Positions 9,097 to 17,965 of a DNA stretch of 64,000 bases are shown here, piece by piece. The stretch is from contig JBAWXZ010000004.1 in NCBI GenBank assembly GCA_037143795.1, positions 124,001-188,000 on the forward strand, written 5' to 3'. The position numbers were made by a program, and so were the translations under genes. The notes beneath the pieces were generated by a model. That model was not told the origin of the DNA, searched no databases, and saw only the letters and a list, made by a program, of their open reading frames with translations. The DNA is from Firm-13 sp037143795. Lineage in GTDB: Bacteria > Bacillota > Clostridia > Saccharofermentanales > Saccharofermentanaceae. Within the stretch, counting starts at the first letter, position 1. Each line of letters starts with the position of its first letter.

Positions 9097-9292
9097 GAGA
9101 ACCTCATTACTTCATATATTTGAACAGTGAATCAGTACTCAAAACATAAAGTCATTATATGCTAACTTCCCCAAAGAGAAAATACAAAATCCGCTTTCTT
9201 TATAAAAAAAAATCATTTTTCAGAAATATCAGCATTTTCACAAATATAATTGAATACGGATAAAATTATTGACACTTTATGCAATTCGCTTA
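9097..9292 (-). promoter_or_regulatory. Leader and promoter region of the xpt operon
   Basis: The 196-base gap is AT-rich. A TATAAT hexamer lies at 9154-9159 on the minus strand, about 58 bases before xpt, with no convincing -35. A run of nine T on the minus strand near 9203-9211 lacks a clear stem before it. None of the conserved purine-riboswitch core could be found. Confidence 0.4.
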
Positions 9293-10000
9293 TCATCGCC
9301 CGAATTGAAAACCTTCGACCACATCATTTTCGAGCGTCGATACATCAACGAGCCGTATGGTCCTCCCCTTGACTTCCAGAAGGCCGTCGTTCTCCATTGC
9401 GATCAATTCCCTGGAAAAAGAGGGGCGCGGCATCGCAAGAAGCTTGGCAATGACTTCCTTGGATACCGGAAGCTGCACGGTAACGCTGCCCGCTGATGCC
9501 GGATGCTGCTCTGTCCTGAGTTCCAAAAGATAGAAAGCAATTTTATGACGAAGGCTTTTCTGGGAAAGCAGGGCTATTCGACTGTTCTGCACCGTCACAC
9601 GATCGGACAGGATCTGAAGGAAATTATTCAGGATTACCGGGCTTTTATCAAGAAGGGCGCGGAGTGTCTCTTTGCTGACAAAAAGCACTTCCGTCTGTGT
9701 CATTGCCTCCAAAGTAAATGTATAAATATTCGAGCTGCCGAAAATAAGGTCTTCCCCAAAAAAATCCCCCGGTCCCAGAAGTCCTATTGTTGCGAAATCT
9801 CCGCTTGACGTATATTTCTGCATTGCGATCTGGCCCTGCTCGATAACACCAATGCTGCCGCAGATATCGCCTTCTGCAGCAATAATCTCCCCTTTGGCAA
9901 AAGAGCGGACTTTCGTGACAGAACAATAATGATGGAAGGTTACCCTGTCCAATCCGGAGAAAAGAGATGTCTTTGCAAGTGCGTCACATGGTTTTATCAT
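9293..10000 (-). CDS. Crp/Fnr-family transcriptional regulator
   Basis: A 235-residue protein: cyclic-nucleotide-binding fold at about 15-130 (GEIIAAEGD, GPGDFFGEDLIF), a long dimer helix, and a C-terminal HTH_Crp at about 165-225 (VSKEVIAKLLAMPRPSFSRE). The effector-binding arginine of cAMP-type CRP is not evident, and there is no cysteine cluster, so the signal is unknown. It sits just upstream of xpt on the same strand and may control the nucleoside operon; this is inference from position. A dyad near its own start could be its binding site. Confidence 0.88.
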   Translation of the reverse strand: MIKPCDALAKTSLFSGLDRVTFHHYCSVTKVRSFAKGEIIAAEGDICGSIGVIEQGQIAMQKYTSSGDFATIGLLGPGDFFGEDLIFGSSNIYTFTLEAMTQTEVLFVSKETLRALLDKSPVILNNFLQILSDRVTVQNSRIALLSQKSLRHKIAFYLLELRTEQHPASAGSVTVQLPVSKEVIAKLLAMPRPSFSRELIAMENDGLLEVKGRTIRLVDVSTLENDVVEGFQFGR

Positions 10001-10021
10001 TTTTTTACCCTCTGTCCCAAT

Positions 10022-10037
10022 TGTAACATACGTGACA
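10022..10037. promoter_or_regulatory. Dyad operator candidate before the Crp/Fnr gene
   Basis: TGTAAC-ATAC-GTGACA is a dyad with five of six positions symmetric and a four-base centre, spaced like sites bound by Crp/Fnr dimers. It lies 22 bases before the regulator's start codon, where it could serve autoregulation. Confidence 0.4.
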
Positions 10038-10096
10038 GTTTAAGAGCAATTATCAACACGGGTTCAAACCTGGATACTCATGCAAATGCGTATTAT

Positions 10097-10837
10097 TTAT
10101 TTGCCAAGAAGCTGATAGTCCTGACCTGCGCGCACAGTACTGATCAAATCCGCAATAGATTCCATCTTCCGGTCAAAGGCAACACCGCCTCCGAAAACCT
10201 GATCCACAGCGTGCGAATCCGATCCGGACATAAACCTGAGATTATTCTCTTTTGCATATTGCAGTGCCATCCGATTATAGGACGGGTTAGTATGGCTTGC
10301 ATTTATTACTTCAACTGCATCGACAATTGCCGGGAACAGACGGATTTTGCTGATATAGAAAGCTTCCCGGAAAGGGTGTGCATGCGTAATAAAGCCTCCG
10401 TGACGATGCACCTGCTGCGCATATTCCTCAAGTCCCCATGAAAGAATATCGGGGTGTTCAAGCAGAAATTCCCTGTCGAGCCCATAGGTAAGCAGATCAG
10501 TATGATCGTATCCATACTCCCATCCGAAAAACACCTGCAGGCCGCATTTGTCGCCCTCTGCCCTGGCATTCTCATATCCCCTGCAGAATAATTCAACACG
10601 CCGCCCCCAGGGAAGATGTGAAGGAACGGTGGTATTTCCGTTAAAAAAATGATCTGTAACCACAATACCCTGATATCCTGCTCCGGCAAAAGCTCTGACC
10701 ATGTCAGAACCGGTGTCAAATGCGCAGGCACTTGTCTCACTGGTATGAAGATGCGTTTCATATTTAAATAAATATCTGTCCGGAGTCTCTTCCCTGTTCT
10801 TATGCAATTCGTTCTGCTTTCCTTCTGATGTAAACAT
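10097..10837 (-). CDS. PHP-domain metal-dependent phosphoesterase
   Basis: A 246-residue protein of the polymerase and histidinol phosphatase (PHP) superfamily. Metal-ligand motifs are visible in order: ETHLHTSE near residue 27, GIVVTDHFF near 57, FITHAHPFREAFY near 150, and SGSDSHAVDQ near 205. These form the usual trinuclear metal site, so a phosphoesterase activity is likely. Stand-alone PHP proteins act on diverse substrates and nothing here fixes one. GAGG precedes the ATG by four bases, and the gene starts 17 bases after the NUDIX gene, so the two are probably co-transcribed. Confidence 0.88.
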   Translation of the reverse strand: MFTSEGKQNELHKNREETPDRYLFKYETHLHTSETSACAFDTGSDMVRAFAGAGYQGIVVTDHFFNGNTTVPSHLPWGRRVELFCRGYENARAEGDKCGLQVFFGWEYGYDHTDLLTYGLDREFLLEHPDILSWGLEEYAQQVHRHGGFITHAHPFREAFYISKIRLFPAIVDAVEVINASHTNPSYNRMALQYAKENNLRFMSGSDSHAVDQVFGGGVAFDRKMESIADLISTVRAGQDYQLLGK

Positions 10838-10854
10838 ATAACCTCACTATTAAA

Positions 10855-11472
10855 TTAATCAAAAAACGGAACAAAATTCTCATCCCGGTCTGCCTGGAAA
10901 CACATTTCAACCTGTTCCCTGTTAATCCGTTCCGCTGAAAGTTCCGGCAGATCGTCCAACGGAAAAAAGGCACACTCACTGGTCTCAATATTGGCTGTAA
11001 ACGAGCCTTTGATTCTTTGGCACTCTGCGATTATTTTGTAAATGCCATAGGGCGCCGGAGTTGAACAGCGCTTCCTTGCATCGAGTACTGCAATCAGTCT
11101 GATGACTTTGACATCAAGGCCGGCTTCTTCCTTCACTTCTTTCATAATATTCTCGGCAAGCGAAAGATCGACCTCAGCCCACCCCCCGGGCAGAGACCAT
11201 TTTCCATCAATCTGTTCCTTAACCATAAGAATCTGATTCTTTTCAATGATGGCTGCGCGGACATCTATTTTGGGAGTCTGGTATCCCTTTTCGCAGCAAA
11301 ACAAATCAATAACCTTCTCAAATTCTAGGTCCGTATGTTCGCTGATTATTTCTGCCGACAGGTTACGTATCTGCTGAAATCTCTCAAGATCATACTTGTC
11401 TTTTGAATAAAAAAGTCCGCTCTGGGCAATGGCCTGCAGCCGTATCGCCCAGTCCAGCCATTTATTCTGCAT
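10855..11472 (-). CDS. NUDIX hydrolase with N-terminal helical domain
   Basis: About 205 residues. An N-terminal helical segment (WLDWAIRLQAIAQSGLFYSKD) matches the extension of the YjhB-like NUDIX group. It is followed by the NUDIX box region GGWAEVDLSLAENIMKEVKEE, in which the core KEVKEEAGL is intact. Such enzymes hydrolyse nucleoside diphosphates linked to another moiety, for example ADP-ribose; the substrate is not evident. The start was moved to MQNKWLDW because GGTGG lies six bases upstream and the longer frame would begin in the promoter region. A TATAAT at 11548-11553 may serve as its -10 element. Confidence 0.85.
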   Translation of the reverse strand: MQNKWLDWAIRLQAIAQSGLFYSKDKYDLERFQQIRNLSAEIISEHTDLEFEKVIDLFCCEKGYQTPKIDVRAAIIEKNQILMVKEQIDGKWSLPGGWAEVDLSLAENIMKEVKEEAGLDVKVIRLIAVLDARKRCSTPAPYGIYKIIAECQRIKGSFTANIETSECAFFPLDDLPELSAERINREQVEMCFQADRDENFVPFFD

Positions 11473-11572
11473 GATTCCACCCTTTTCCTGCCTTGTAACG
11501 TTAAAAATGAATATACCCATCTCTATTAGGATTTGAGTCACCAATACATTATAGCTGAAAATCAAGTAAATT

Positions 11573-12019
11573 TCAGTCACTTACGGTAACTGTACCATCC
11601 ATGGCGATAGAAACCTGCATTCCGTCTTTCACAAAATCCAGGAAATCCTGCCCGAGTGAGTCAACCGTCGGCATGCTGTTTTGGGTCCAGACATCGGAAA
11701 GGATTGCACCTGCAGCAGCAAGCGAGTCAATAGGTTCGCTGAAAAGAAGACATGCCGGTGCAGCACCCATTGCAGATGCCGTCAAAAACACAAGCCCGCC
11801 TGTCGTGGATCCGATTGACTGCGGAAGGCAAAGCGCCATATGCGCCATCGGCTTATTATACAGGTCCGGATTATTCTGATCCGAACAGACAGCATCTGTT
11901 TTTTTGGCAAGCAGGCTCTTCTGAAAACTGGCCAGCGTATTAAATCCCTGTCTGGACACAACAGCCCTGGCACTTGCTTCTCCGCACACGACAATTCTTC
12001 CGGTAAATATCCTTTTCAT
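11573..12019 (-). CDS. Aconitase X small (swivel) subunit, DUF126
   Basis: A 148-residue protein matching the swivel domain of aconitase X. The motif GEASARAVVSRQGFNTLASFQ at the start and PQSIGSTTGG near residue 68 are typical. In split AcnX enzymes this domain closes over the FeS-bearing large subunit. Its ATG overlaps the large-subunit stop (12016-12019), so the two are made together. Known bacterial AcnX enzymes dehydrate cis-3-hydroxy-L-proline, while archaeal ones act on mevalonate 5-phosphate; the substrate here is undetermined. Confidence 0.88.
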   Translation of the reverse strand: MKRIFTGRIVVCGEASARAVVSRQGFNTLASFQKSLLAKKTDAVCSDQNNPDLYNKPMAHMALCLPQSIGSTTGGLVFLTASAMGAAPACLLFSEPIDSLAAAGAILSDVWTQNSMPTVDSLGQDFLDFVKDGMQVSIAMDGTVTVSD

Positions 12020-13293
12020 AGCGCGGCCCCCTTAATAATGAGCGAACAAATTTCATCATCCGTATAATAACGGGAGTTCGTATATGTACGAAGCTTATTA
12101 GAATTCGTAATTACCGGAAGGTTCTTTGATTTGGGATTATTCATATACATCAGCGGACAGATATAGGAAAGACGTGCTCCGGTTGCACGAAGACGTGCAT
12201 CGAACGGCGTCTGTGCAAACGCAGATAGAACGTCCGGTGCTGCAGTAAATACGGTTTTCACGCAAATCTTGTTCCGGTTCGCAGCAGCCAGGGATTTTTC
12301 AAGCCGCTCTGTCCATGAAATCAGCTGATCAACAGATAAATGCGGGCAGCCTATGAAACAGAGCTTCGGGGCAGCATCCGGATTTTGCCACATTACAGGA
12401 TAACTGCTTCTAACGCGTTCCATTTCTGCATCATCAATCACATATACCTGGTGATTTTCACAGATCAGCGCATCATTTAGGTCCTTAGCTTCCGGCGTCA
12501 GTTCCTCTACATGGAAAAGTCCCACGGCACCGTTGCTGGCTGATGCGGCTCCCATGTCTTTAAGATATGCTTTGGCATCATCCGTAAGTTCGTGACCCAG
12601 AAATTCTGAGAGCCCTTTTATATAAGGCACCTTTTCCAAAACTTTCAGCCCGATGGCGCTTCCGAGAATCTGTGCCTCCGGTGTATGCGTGGTCCGGACC
12701 TCAATCACCCAGGATGCCCTGCGCTCCTCATCAAGAAGCAGGCCAAAGTTCGGTACCCTGCCTGTAATCGCTCCGAAAATATCAATAAATGCGGAATTCC
12801 TGTTGCAGCGGGCACCAAGAACCGAATTGGCATATACCACGGCAGATGATTCAGCCCAGCTTAAGACATCGCCTCGCGCGGGTATATTCCCGACTTCTTC
12901 CATGTAACATGTACAGGTAAAGGATTGATCATTCTTAAGGCCCAGCTTTCTGAGCTGCTCCTCATAGTTCTTTTGTTTGCCGTACATTACCCTGGCTACA
13001 ATCATCTGTATAAGACTGGAAGGAACGTTTTTATTATCTATCGGGCGGGGATCGACGGTAAAGGGGGTCTTTGACTTGATTCCGGCATCAATAATTTCAT
13101 CCATGACATCAAACATCGCTGTCATGATTGAAACTCCGAAACTTGTCACAAGATGTCCTCCCGGTCCCGTCACATCGACAAACCGGTCCGCATGAAAAGT
13201 ATCCCCGTACATAACAAGAGTCTTCATAATTTTAGCCATGACTTCACCCTGACCGCCCGCCAGAATATTTTTTTCTTCATCTGTAAGGTACAT
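12016..13293 (-). CDS. Aconitase X large (catalytic) subunit, DUF521
   Basis: A 425-residue protein covering the AcnX catalytic region. It opens with MYLTDEEKNILAGGQGE and includes the typical FTCTCYMEEVGNIPARGD and WAESSAVVYANSVLGARCNRNS, whose cysteines are candidates for the FeS cluster, plus FIGCPHLS near residue 315. It is expected to be a hydro-lyase working with the DUF126 subunit encoded immediately downstream. It lies 18 bases after the flavin oxidoreductase gene, so a linked dehydration/reduction route is possible. No hydroxyproline racemase or pyrroline reductase is visible nearby, so the pathway cannot be named. Confidence 0.88.
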   Translation of the reverse strand: MYLTDEEKNILAGGQGEVMAKIMKTLVMYGDTFHADRFVDVTGPGGHLVTSFGVSIMTAMFDVMDEIIDAGIKSKTPFTVDPRPIDNKNVPSSLIQMIVARVMYGKQKNYEEQLRKLGLKNDQSFTCTCYMEEVGNIPARGDVLSWAESSAVVYANSVLGARCNRNSAFIDIFGAITGRVPNFGLLLDEERRASWVIEVRTTHTPEAQILGSAIGLKVLEKVPYIKGLSEFLGHELTDDAKAYLKDMGAASASNGAVGLFHVEELTPEAKDLNDALICENHQVYVIDDAEMERVRSSYPVMWQNPDAAPKLCFIGCPHLSVDQLISWTERLEKSLAAANRNKICVKTVFTAAPDVLSAFAQTPFDARLRATGARLSYICPLMYMNNPKSKNLPVITNSNKLRTYTNSRYYTDDEICSLIIKGAAL

Positions 13294-13311
13294 GCCTGTT
13301 TTCCCCTTTCA

Positions 13312-15579
13312 TTACAATGTTGTTCCGAGCCTGTAACCTGCCCTTGTTGCTTCGATTACTTTGCCGACAAAGAAACTGTCGCCTATGTTATAGATTTCAC
13401 GGGCAATCCGCATCTTCTGTGCTTCCGTAAATAAAGAGGTATCCGGCCGCCCGCCGGCTGCAAGAACAATCAAATCCGCATCAAGCGTCTGATTTTCTTC
13501 CAACAGCTTTATCCTGGGGGCCAGTGGATTTTCAACATTTTCAGGAAGAATCGGATGCCATGTAATGTATGGATTAGGAACGGTAGTGGAAACATTTCTT
13601 TTAACTTGAACCTGGCCAGGTGCAAAACCGGTGACTTTTGTACAGTTAAGGAGTTCAACCCCGGCTTTTTCAAGATAATGGATCAGATGACCGCGGTTGG
13701 CGGTACAGACCTTATTCATGAAATAATTCTCCATCTCAACTACTTTGACCTGCTTGTCATGTTCATAACGAAGCCAGTATGCAGCTTCGCAGCCGACGAC
13801 TCCGCCGCCGATTACAACAACTTTTTTAACCTTCTGCAGAATTTCCGGATGCATGAACAGATCTGTCGCCTGAATTGTGTTTGCAGTGGAAATCCCAGGC
13901 AGCGGCAGGCTGAACTGTTCTGATCCAACAGCAAATACCACGGTATCATAGCCCAGTTTTTCAAGGAAGGAAGCATCAACATGTGTGTCCGGATGGAAAG
14001 TAAGATTTCCCATTGCGGAGACTACCTTCACGGCATGTATCAGGTATTTTCTGTAATTTTGAATATCATATTTGATTTTTGCGACGCCTCCCGGTACCAG
14101 GCGTCCTCCGATTTGTCCGCTCTTCTCATACAGATCGACTTTATGCCCCCGCTGCGCTGCCGTAATGGAAACAATTACACCGGCAGGACCCGCTCCGACA
14201 ACGGCAATTCTTTTAACTATCTTTGCAGGGGCGGGAACATCCGGAATTGCGTGCTCAAAACCGGTGCGGGGGTTAACCGAGCACTGCGGATGCCCTCCTT
14301 CGACAAACTCGTTGATACAGCCTTCCTGGCATCCGATGCACGGGCGTATATCACTGACTTGTCCGGCATATGCTTTTTTTGGCCACATAGGATCAGCAAG
14401 GAGAGGACGCCCGAGCATAACCATATCGCAAAGCCCTTCCCGAAGTGCCTTCTCCGCCAGATCAGGGTACCCCAGCTTGCCCACTGCCACTACGGGAACC
14501 GGTACGCCGGCATTTGACATGATCTTGTTTTCTGCAAAATAATCCTTTACAATTTTGGAAATGTCCAGGAAACATCCCGGCGGCATGCTTCCCGGGGGAT
14601 GAGGAAGCCACCAGTTGTCATAGCACCCCAGATCCACATCAAAAAGATCCACACCTGCCCTGACAAGATTTTTCATGTATTCGAGCGTCATTTGGATCGT
14701 GCGCCCGTTCTTGAACTTCCTAAGTGAAGAACAACTCATTCCCGTATCGCCGTAGGTCTCATTTAGTGCGAGCGATAAGTCGATCCGATACATGACAGGA
14801 TAGCTGCTGCCGACACGCCGGCGAATCTCAGAAACCATATCAAGCCCGAAGTTCTGCCAATTTGAGAAACGCCCCAGTTTCCTCCTGTTAAAAGCCGGAT
14901 TTGTCATTTGTTCAAGAAGATACCCCTCGTGCCCGTGAAGATATACCCCATCGATCCCTGCGGCATGGGCATCTGCAGAAGCCTGTCCGGCATTTTTTAT
15001 TATTTTGTTCAATTTATGTCCTGATAACGGAAGGCACGGAATCTGCGGAATGTAAAAGCTCGGGTTGATCGATGCAGATACCGGGAATTTCAGCGAATTC
15101 ACAAGGCACTGCGGGTTGCCGACACGCCCAAGTCCCGGAGTAAGCTGAATAAAAAACTTCGATCCATAGGCATGAACGCCCTGCGCGAGATCCCGCCATC
15201 CGGAGAAAACCGTCCGGGACCGGTCTATCCTTGGAAAATAGCTCAAATTGCCCGGCTCAAGAATAGAATTGTCAATGCCGAAACTAATCGGAACAAGACC
15301 TGAAGTAATCAGTCCCACACCGCCTTTGGCACGTTCTATAAAATACTGAATCATTTTGTCATTTGGGCGTCCCGTTTCCTCACACATGCAGATATTACCC
15401 ATCGGCGCCATAACAAGTCGATTTTTAACCGTCATCCGGTTAATCTGAATCGGAGAAAACATCTGGTCATAGGGATAAAGCTCCTGACTCATCTCCCCTG
15501 CTTTAAGCCATTCCCTGTCCGAAAACCAGTCACCGTATCTATCCATGAGATCTTGTATTTTTGGATCAGTCCTTACCAT
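13312..15579 (-). CDS. OYE-type FMN/FeS/FAD oxidoreductase (2-enoate reductase/BaiCD-like)
   Basis: About 755 residues with the architecture of 2,4-dienoyl-CoA reductase, BaiCD and 2-enoate reductase. An N-terminal FMN TIM barrel begins FSPIQINRMTVKNRLVMAPM and contains GVYLHGHEGYLLEQ. The 4Fe-4S motif is CIGCQEGC with a fourth Cys 11 residues on. Next comes an FAD site (VVGAGPAGV) and an NAD(P) site (VVIGGGVVGCEAAYW). Such enzymes reduce activated C=C bonds with NAD(P)H. The first 45 residues are an extra helical extension. The start MVRTDPK is preferred over an upstream GTG because GGGGAGAG sits close before it. Substrate unknown; the AcnX genes downstream suggest small-acid or amino-acid chemistry. 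Confidence 0.88.
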   Translation of the reverse strand: MVRTDPKIQDLMDRYGDWFSDREWLKAGEMSQELYPYDQMFSPIQINRMTVKNRLVMAPMGNICMCEETGRPNDKMIQYFIERAKGGVGLITSGLVPISFGIDNSILEPGNLSYFPRIDRSRTVFSGWRDLAQGVHAYGSKFFIQLTPGLGRVGNPQCLVNSLKFPVSASINPSFYIPQIPCLPLSGHKLNKIIKNAGQASADAHAAGIDGVYLHGHEGYLLEQMTNPAFNRRKLGRFSNWQNFGLDMVSEIRRRVGSSYPVMYRIDLSLALNETYGDTGMSCSSLRKFKNGRTIQMTLEYMKNLVRAGVDLFDVDLGCYDNWWLPHPPGSMPPGCFLDISKIVKDYFAENKIMSNAGVPVPVVAVGKLGYPDLAEKALREGLCDMVMLGRPLLADPMWPKKAYAGQVSDIRPCIGCQEGCINEFVEGGHPQCSVNPRTGFEHAIPDVPAPAKIVKRIAVVGAGPAGVIVSITAAQRGHKVDLYEKSGQIGGRLVPGGVAKIKYDIQNYRKYLIHAVKVVSAMGNLTFHPDTHVDASFLEKLGYDTVVFAVGSEQFSLPLPGISTANTIQATDLFMHPEILQKVKKVVVIGGGVVGCEAAYWLRYEHDKQVKVVEMENYFMNKVCTANRGHLIHYLEKAGVELLNCTKVTGFAPGQVQVKRNVSTTVPNPYITWHPILPENVENPLAPRIKLLEENQTLDADLIVLAAGGRPDTSLFTEAQKMRIAREIYNIGDSFFVGKVIEATRAGYRLGTTL

Positions 15580-15691
15580 ACTCTCTCCCCGCTTTCTTCC
15601 ATTTCCCAGAAGTACGTTCACGTTAAAAGCACAGAAATTTATATATAACGATATAATTGAACAAACCAGATAATCAATTCCTATATATTTT

Positions 15692-15712
15692 ACTGCCGTA
15701 AAAATCGGCAGT
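15692..15712. repeat. Short inverted repeat between MATE and oxidoreductase genes
   Basis: ACTGCCG and CGGCAGT form a seven-base-pair stem with a seven-base loop in the 190-base AT-rich gap at 15580-15769. There is no long U-run on the minus strand, so its role as a weak terminator of the MATE transcript is only possible. The rest of the gap is AT-rich and probably holds the oxidoreductase promoter. Confidence 0.4.
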
Positions 15713-15769
15713 CAATCAACATAGCGATAATACATGCAATACCCGGCGGGATACGCTGCTTTTTTGTTT

Positions 15770-17182
15770 TCAGTCAATAACGCGGTGCTGGTACCACTTT
15801 TTCCCGCGGAACCGAGTCATGAATATTATGCTTCTCACTCCCCACTCACTATACATTGCGACCCATACACCAAGAATACCGAAAGGAAGAACAACTCCAA
15901 GAATATACCCGAGAACTACACGGAAAAGCCACATGGAAAGCATCGAAAGAATCGATGTGTACTTTGAATCCCCTCCTGCACGAAGCGCTGCCGGAACAAG
16001 AAAGCTTCCCGGCCAAAGGAAAATCTGTGTAATCGAATATGTCAGTATGATCATAAATATTTGCGGGACTATAGCCTTCGGTGCCCGGAACATAGAAACC
16101 ATAGGATTAAAAAACGGAAGTAAAAGAATACACATGATAGCCATGGAAGCAGAAGAAAGCACAAAAAATGAACGGACAATTTTTTTAGCCTGTATGATAT
16201 CCTTCTTACCCATACACTGCCCGACAACAGTAATCACGGCAAAGACAAGTGCATTTGCCGGAACTGCAAACAAGCCTGCAATGGAAGCACTGATGGCATT
16301 CACAGCCATCGCATACGTACCGAGACCGACTATAAATGTTTGTGTCAGAATTTTGCCGCCGTTGAAAAACATCTGTTCAGCAGCAAAAGGCAGACCGATA
16401 AACAAAATTCGCTTAAGCATTGCCCAATCAACGCCAAACAAATCATGTACCTGAAAATTCAGTGTCTTGTTTCTTTTAATCAGATAAAGAATTGCCACGA
16501 TCGCTGCAAAGTACCGGGCAATATTCATTGATATTACCAATCCGAGCACACCCATATGCAGACCGTTGATGAATACGAAATTCAGAAGTACATACGTGAG
16601 ATTCATAGTGATGGAAAGCATTAATGATGACCGCGTTTCTCCGATTCCGCGCAATGCACCGCAGACCGCCTCCATAACTGCAATTCCGCAATAGGATATA
16701 CAGCTGCCGATCAGGTAGGTTTTTGCATTGGCAAACACCGCTTCTTCGGCATTACCAAAAAGCAAATACAGAATCGGCCCGTGAAAGGCAACAAGCAGAA
16801 GCGTGATTACAAGCGCAATGGAAAAAACAGCAGACACCGAACCGGCCAATGCCTTCGGCACCATTTTTTGATTTCCGCGGCCTGTATATTGTGCAACTAC
16901 GACAGTACCGCCGGTTGCAACTGCAATAAAGACATTAACAAGGAAAATATTGACTGAATCCACCATATTTACTGCGCTTACCGCTGCAAGCCCGGATGAA
17001 CTTATCATCGCAGTATTCACTAAATTCATGCATACAAGAAAAGCCTGATCAATCAGGAGAGGCAGAATTATGGAAATAATCTGGCGGTAATCAAGGGTTT
17101 CTCCCGAAAAATGCCTGGTAAAAAACCCGTCGGCCCTGCTTTTCCATATCGCTTGATTTGTAGGATTACGTCGTTGTAACAT
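15770..17182 (-). CDS. MATE-family multidrug/cation efflux transporter
   Basis: A 470-residue integral membrane protein with about twelve hydrophobic segments in two MatE repeats. Typical features are LPLLIDQAFLVCMNLVNTAMIS near residue 40, GGTVVVAQYTG near 112, and the matching second-half GLPFAAEQMFFNGGKIL near 265. It would export drugs or metabolites with a sodium or proton gradient. The ATG has no strong Shine-Dalgarno sequence, so a slightly different start is possible. The ferredoxin terminator lies upstream, so the gene is probably transcribed on its own. Confidence 0.9.
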   Translation of the reverse strand: MLQRRNPTNQAIWKSRADGFFTRHFSGETLDYRQIISIILPLLIDQAFLVCMNLVNTAMISSSGLAAVSAVNMVDSVNIFLVNVFIAVATGGTVVVAQYTGRGNQKMVPKALAGSVSAVFSIALVITLLLVAFHGPILYLLFGNAEEAVFANAKTYLIGSCISYCGIAVMEAVCGALRGIGETRSSLMLSITMNLTYVLLNFVFINGLHMGVLGLVISMNIARYFAAIVAILYLIKRNKTLNFQVHDLFGVDWAMLKRILFIGLPFAAEQMFFNGGKILTQTFIVGLGTYAMAVNAISASIAGLFAVPANALVFAVITVVGQCMGKKDIIQAKKIVRSFFVLSSASMAIMCILLLPFFNPMVSMFRAPKAIVPQIFMIILTYSITQIFLWPGSFLVPAALRAGGDSKYTSILSMLSMWLFRVVLGYILGVVLPFGILGVWVAMYSEWGVRSIIFMTRFRGKKWYQHRVID

Positions 17183-17242
17183 TCATATATTTTATCATGA
17201 ACGGCGAAAATGGCAACGAACTTAAATCCTGTGATTGTAAAC

Positions 17243-17276
17243 AAAAAAACACCCCGGTAAAAACCCTGGGTGTTTT
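17243..17276 (-). terminator. Rho-independent terminator after the ferredoxin gene
   Basis: On the minus strand AAAACACCC pairs with GGGTGTTTT around a 13-base loop, and the right arm continues into a run of T. It is 41 bases beyond the ferredoxin stop and separates that cluster from the MATE gene. Confidence 0.85.
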
Positions 17277-17317
17277 CCTGCATGATTTCAGTCCGGAATG
17301 GGAAATCAAAATGATAT

Positions 17318-17506
17318 TTACGCGACCGTAATTACACTTACGGGACAGCCTTCAGCGGCTTCAACAGCACTGTCCTGTGCATCTGCAGGAACCGTCTCCG
17401 CAATTACTTCCGCCGTTCCATCCTCCGCCATAGCAAAAACCTGCGGGCAGGTATCTGCACATAATCCACATCCGATACATCCGCTCCTGTCAATTGTTGC
17501 TTTCAT
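17318..17506 (-). CDS. Single-cluster [4Fe-4S] ferredoxin
   Basis: A 62-residue ferredoxin. The N-terminal motif is C10-x2-C13-x2-C16-x3-CP with a distal CP near residue 54, giving the four ligands (Cys10, 13, 16 and the distal one) of a single [4Fe-4S] cluster. The spare Cys20 might replace a ligand or form a disulphide. The sequence is strongly acidic, as expected for an electron carrier. It lies 15 bases after the cupin gene and before a clear terminator, so cupin and ferredoxin share a transcript. Small ferredoxins beside Crp/Fnr regulators are known in HcpR-type nitrosative stress regulons, but no hcp gene is seen here. Confidence 0.92.
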   Translation of the reverse strand: MKATIDRSGCIGCGLCADTCPQVFAMAEDGTAEVIAETVPADAQDSAVEAAEGCPVSVITVA

Positions 17507-17521
17507 AGTAATTACTTCCTT

Positions 17522-17863
17522 TCATAATGGGAATACGACAGTAAGAAACATTTTAAACTTGCTTTCGGCAGCAACTGCATGCGGAACTCCCGCCGGCATG
17601 ACAATCGTCTGACCGTCACTTAAAACATAGACCTCGTCTCCGACTGTAATTCTGGCACTGCCTTCCAGAATTGTGACCATTGCATCTCCCTGTGAAGCGT
17701 GGGAACTTATCTCTTCACCCTTATCAAAAGCAAAAATTGTAAGGCCCACTGCCTTGTTCTGCACCAGCGTCCTGCTTACCACCTGACCGGGCTGGTATGC
17801 AACGAGTTCTGCCAGAGTCAGCACCTGACTGATTTCAATATTTTTCAAAAAATGTTCACTCAT
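17522..17863 (-). CDS. Small cupin-domain protein
   Basis: A 113-residue single-domain cupin. The motif SSHASQGDAMVTILEGSARITVGDE in the centre and MPAGVPHAV near residue 95 carry the histidine/glutamine-type metal ligands of the fold. Function is not deducible; members bind metals or act as small sensors or isomerases. The start is set by GGGAG six bases upstream. It is first in the transcript with the ferredoxin and sits just after a Crp/Fnr gene and an FNR-like box, so it is probably under redox control. Confidence 0.85.
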   Translation of the reverse strand: MSEHFLKNIEISQVLTLAELVAYQPGQVVSRTLVQNKAVGLTIFAFDKGEEISSHASQGDAMVTILEGSARITVGDEVYVLSDGQTIVMPAGVPHAVAAESKFKMFLTVVFPL

Positions 17864-17965
17864 GTAAATCTCCCTTCGTTCAAACAAGTATGCGGTGAAG
17901 CGAACTATCCGCTTCTGTCTTGTCTGATCTTGCTTTCAGTCTATCAGTATGAAGCGGGCGTTTAT

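Noticed and set aside
9097..9292. Purine riboswitch upstream of xpt
   Set aside because: The conserved core segments of the aptamer could not be found on the minus strand; only a possible -10 and a T-run are visible.
15691..15713. Rho-independent terminator between MATE and oxidoreductase genes
   Set aside because: The seven-base stem has no following U-run on the coding strand, so it is listed only as an inverted repeat.
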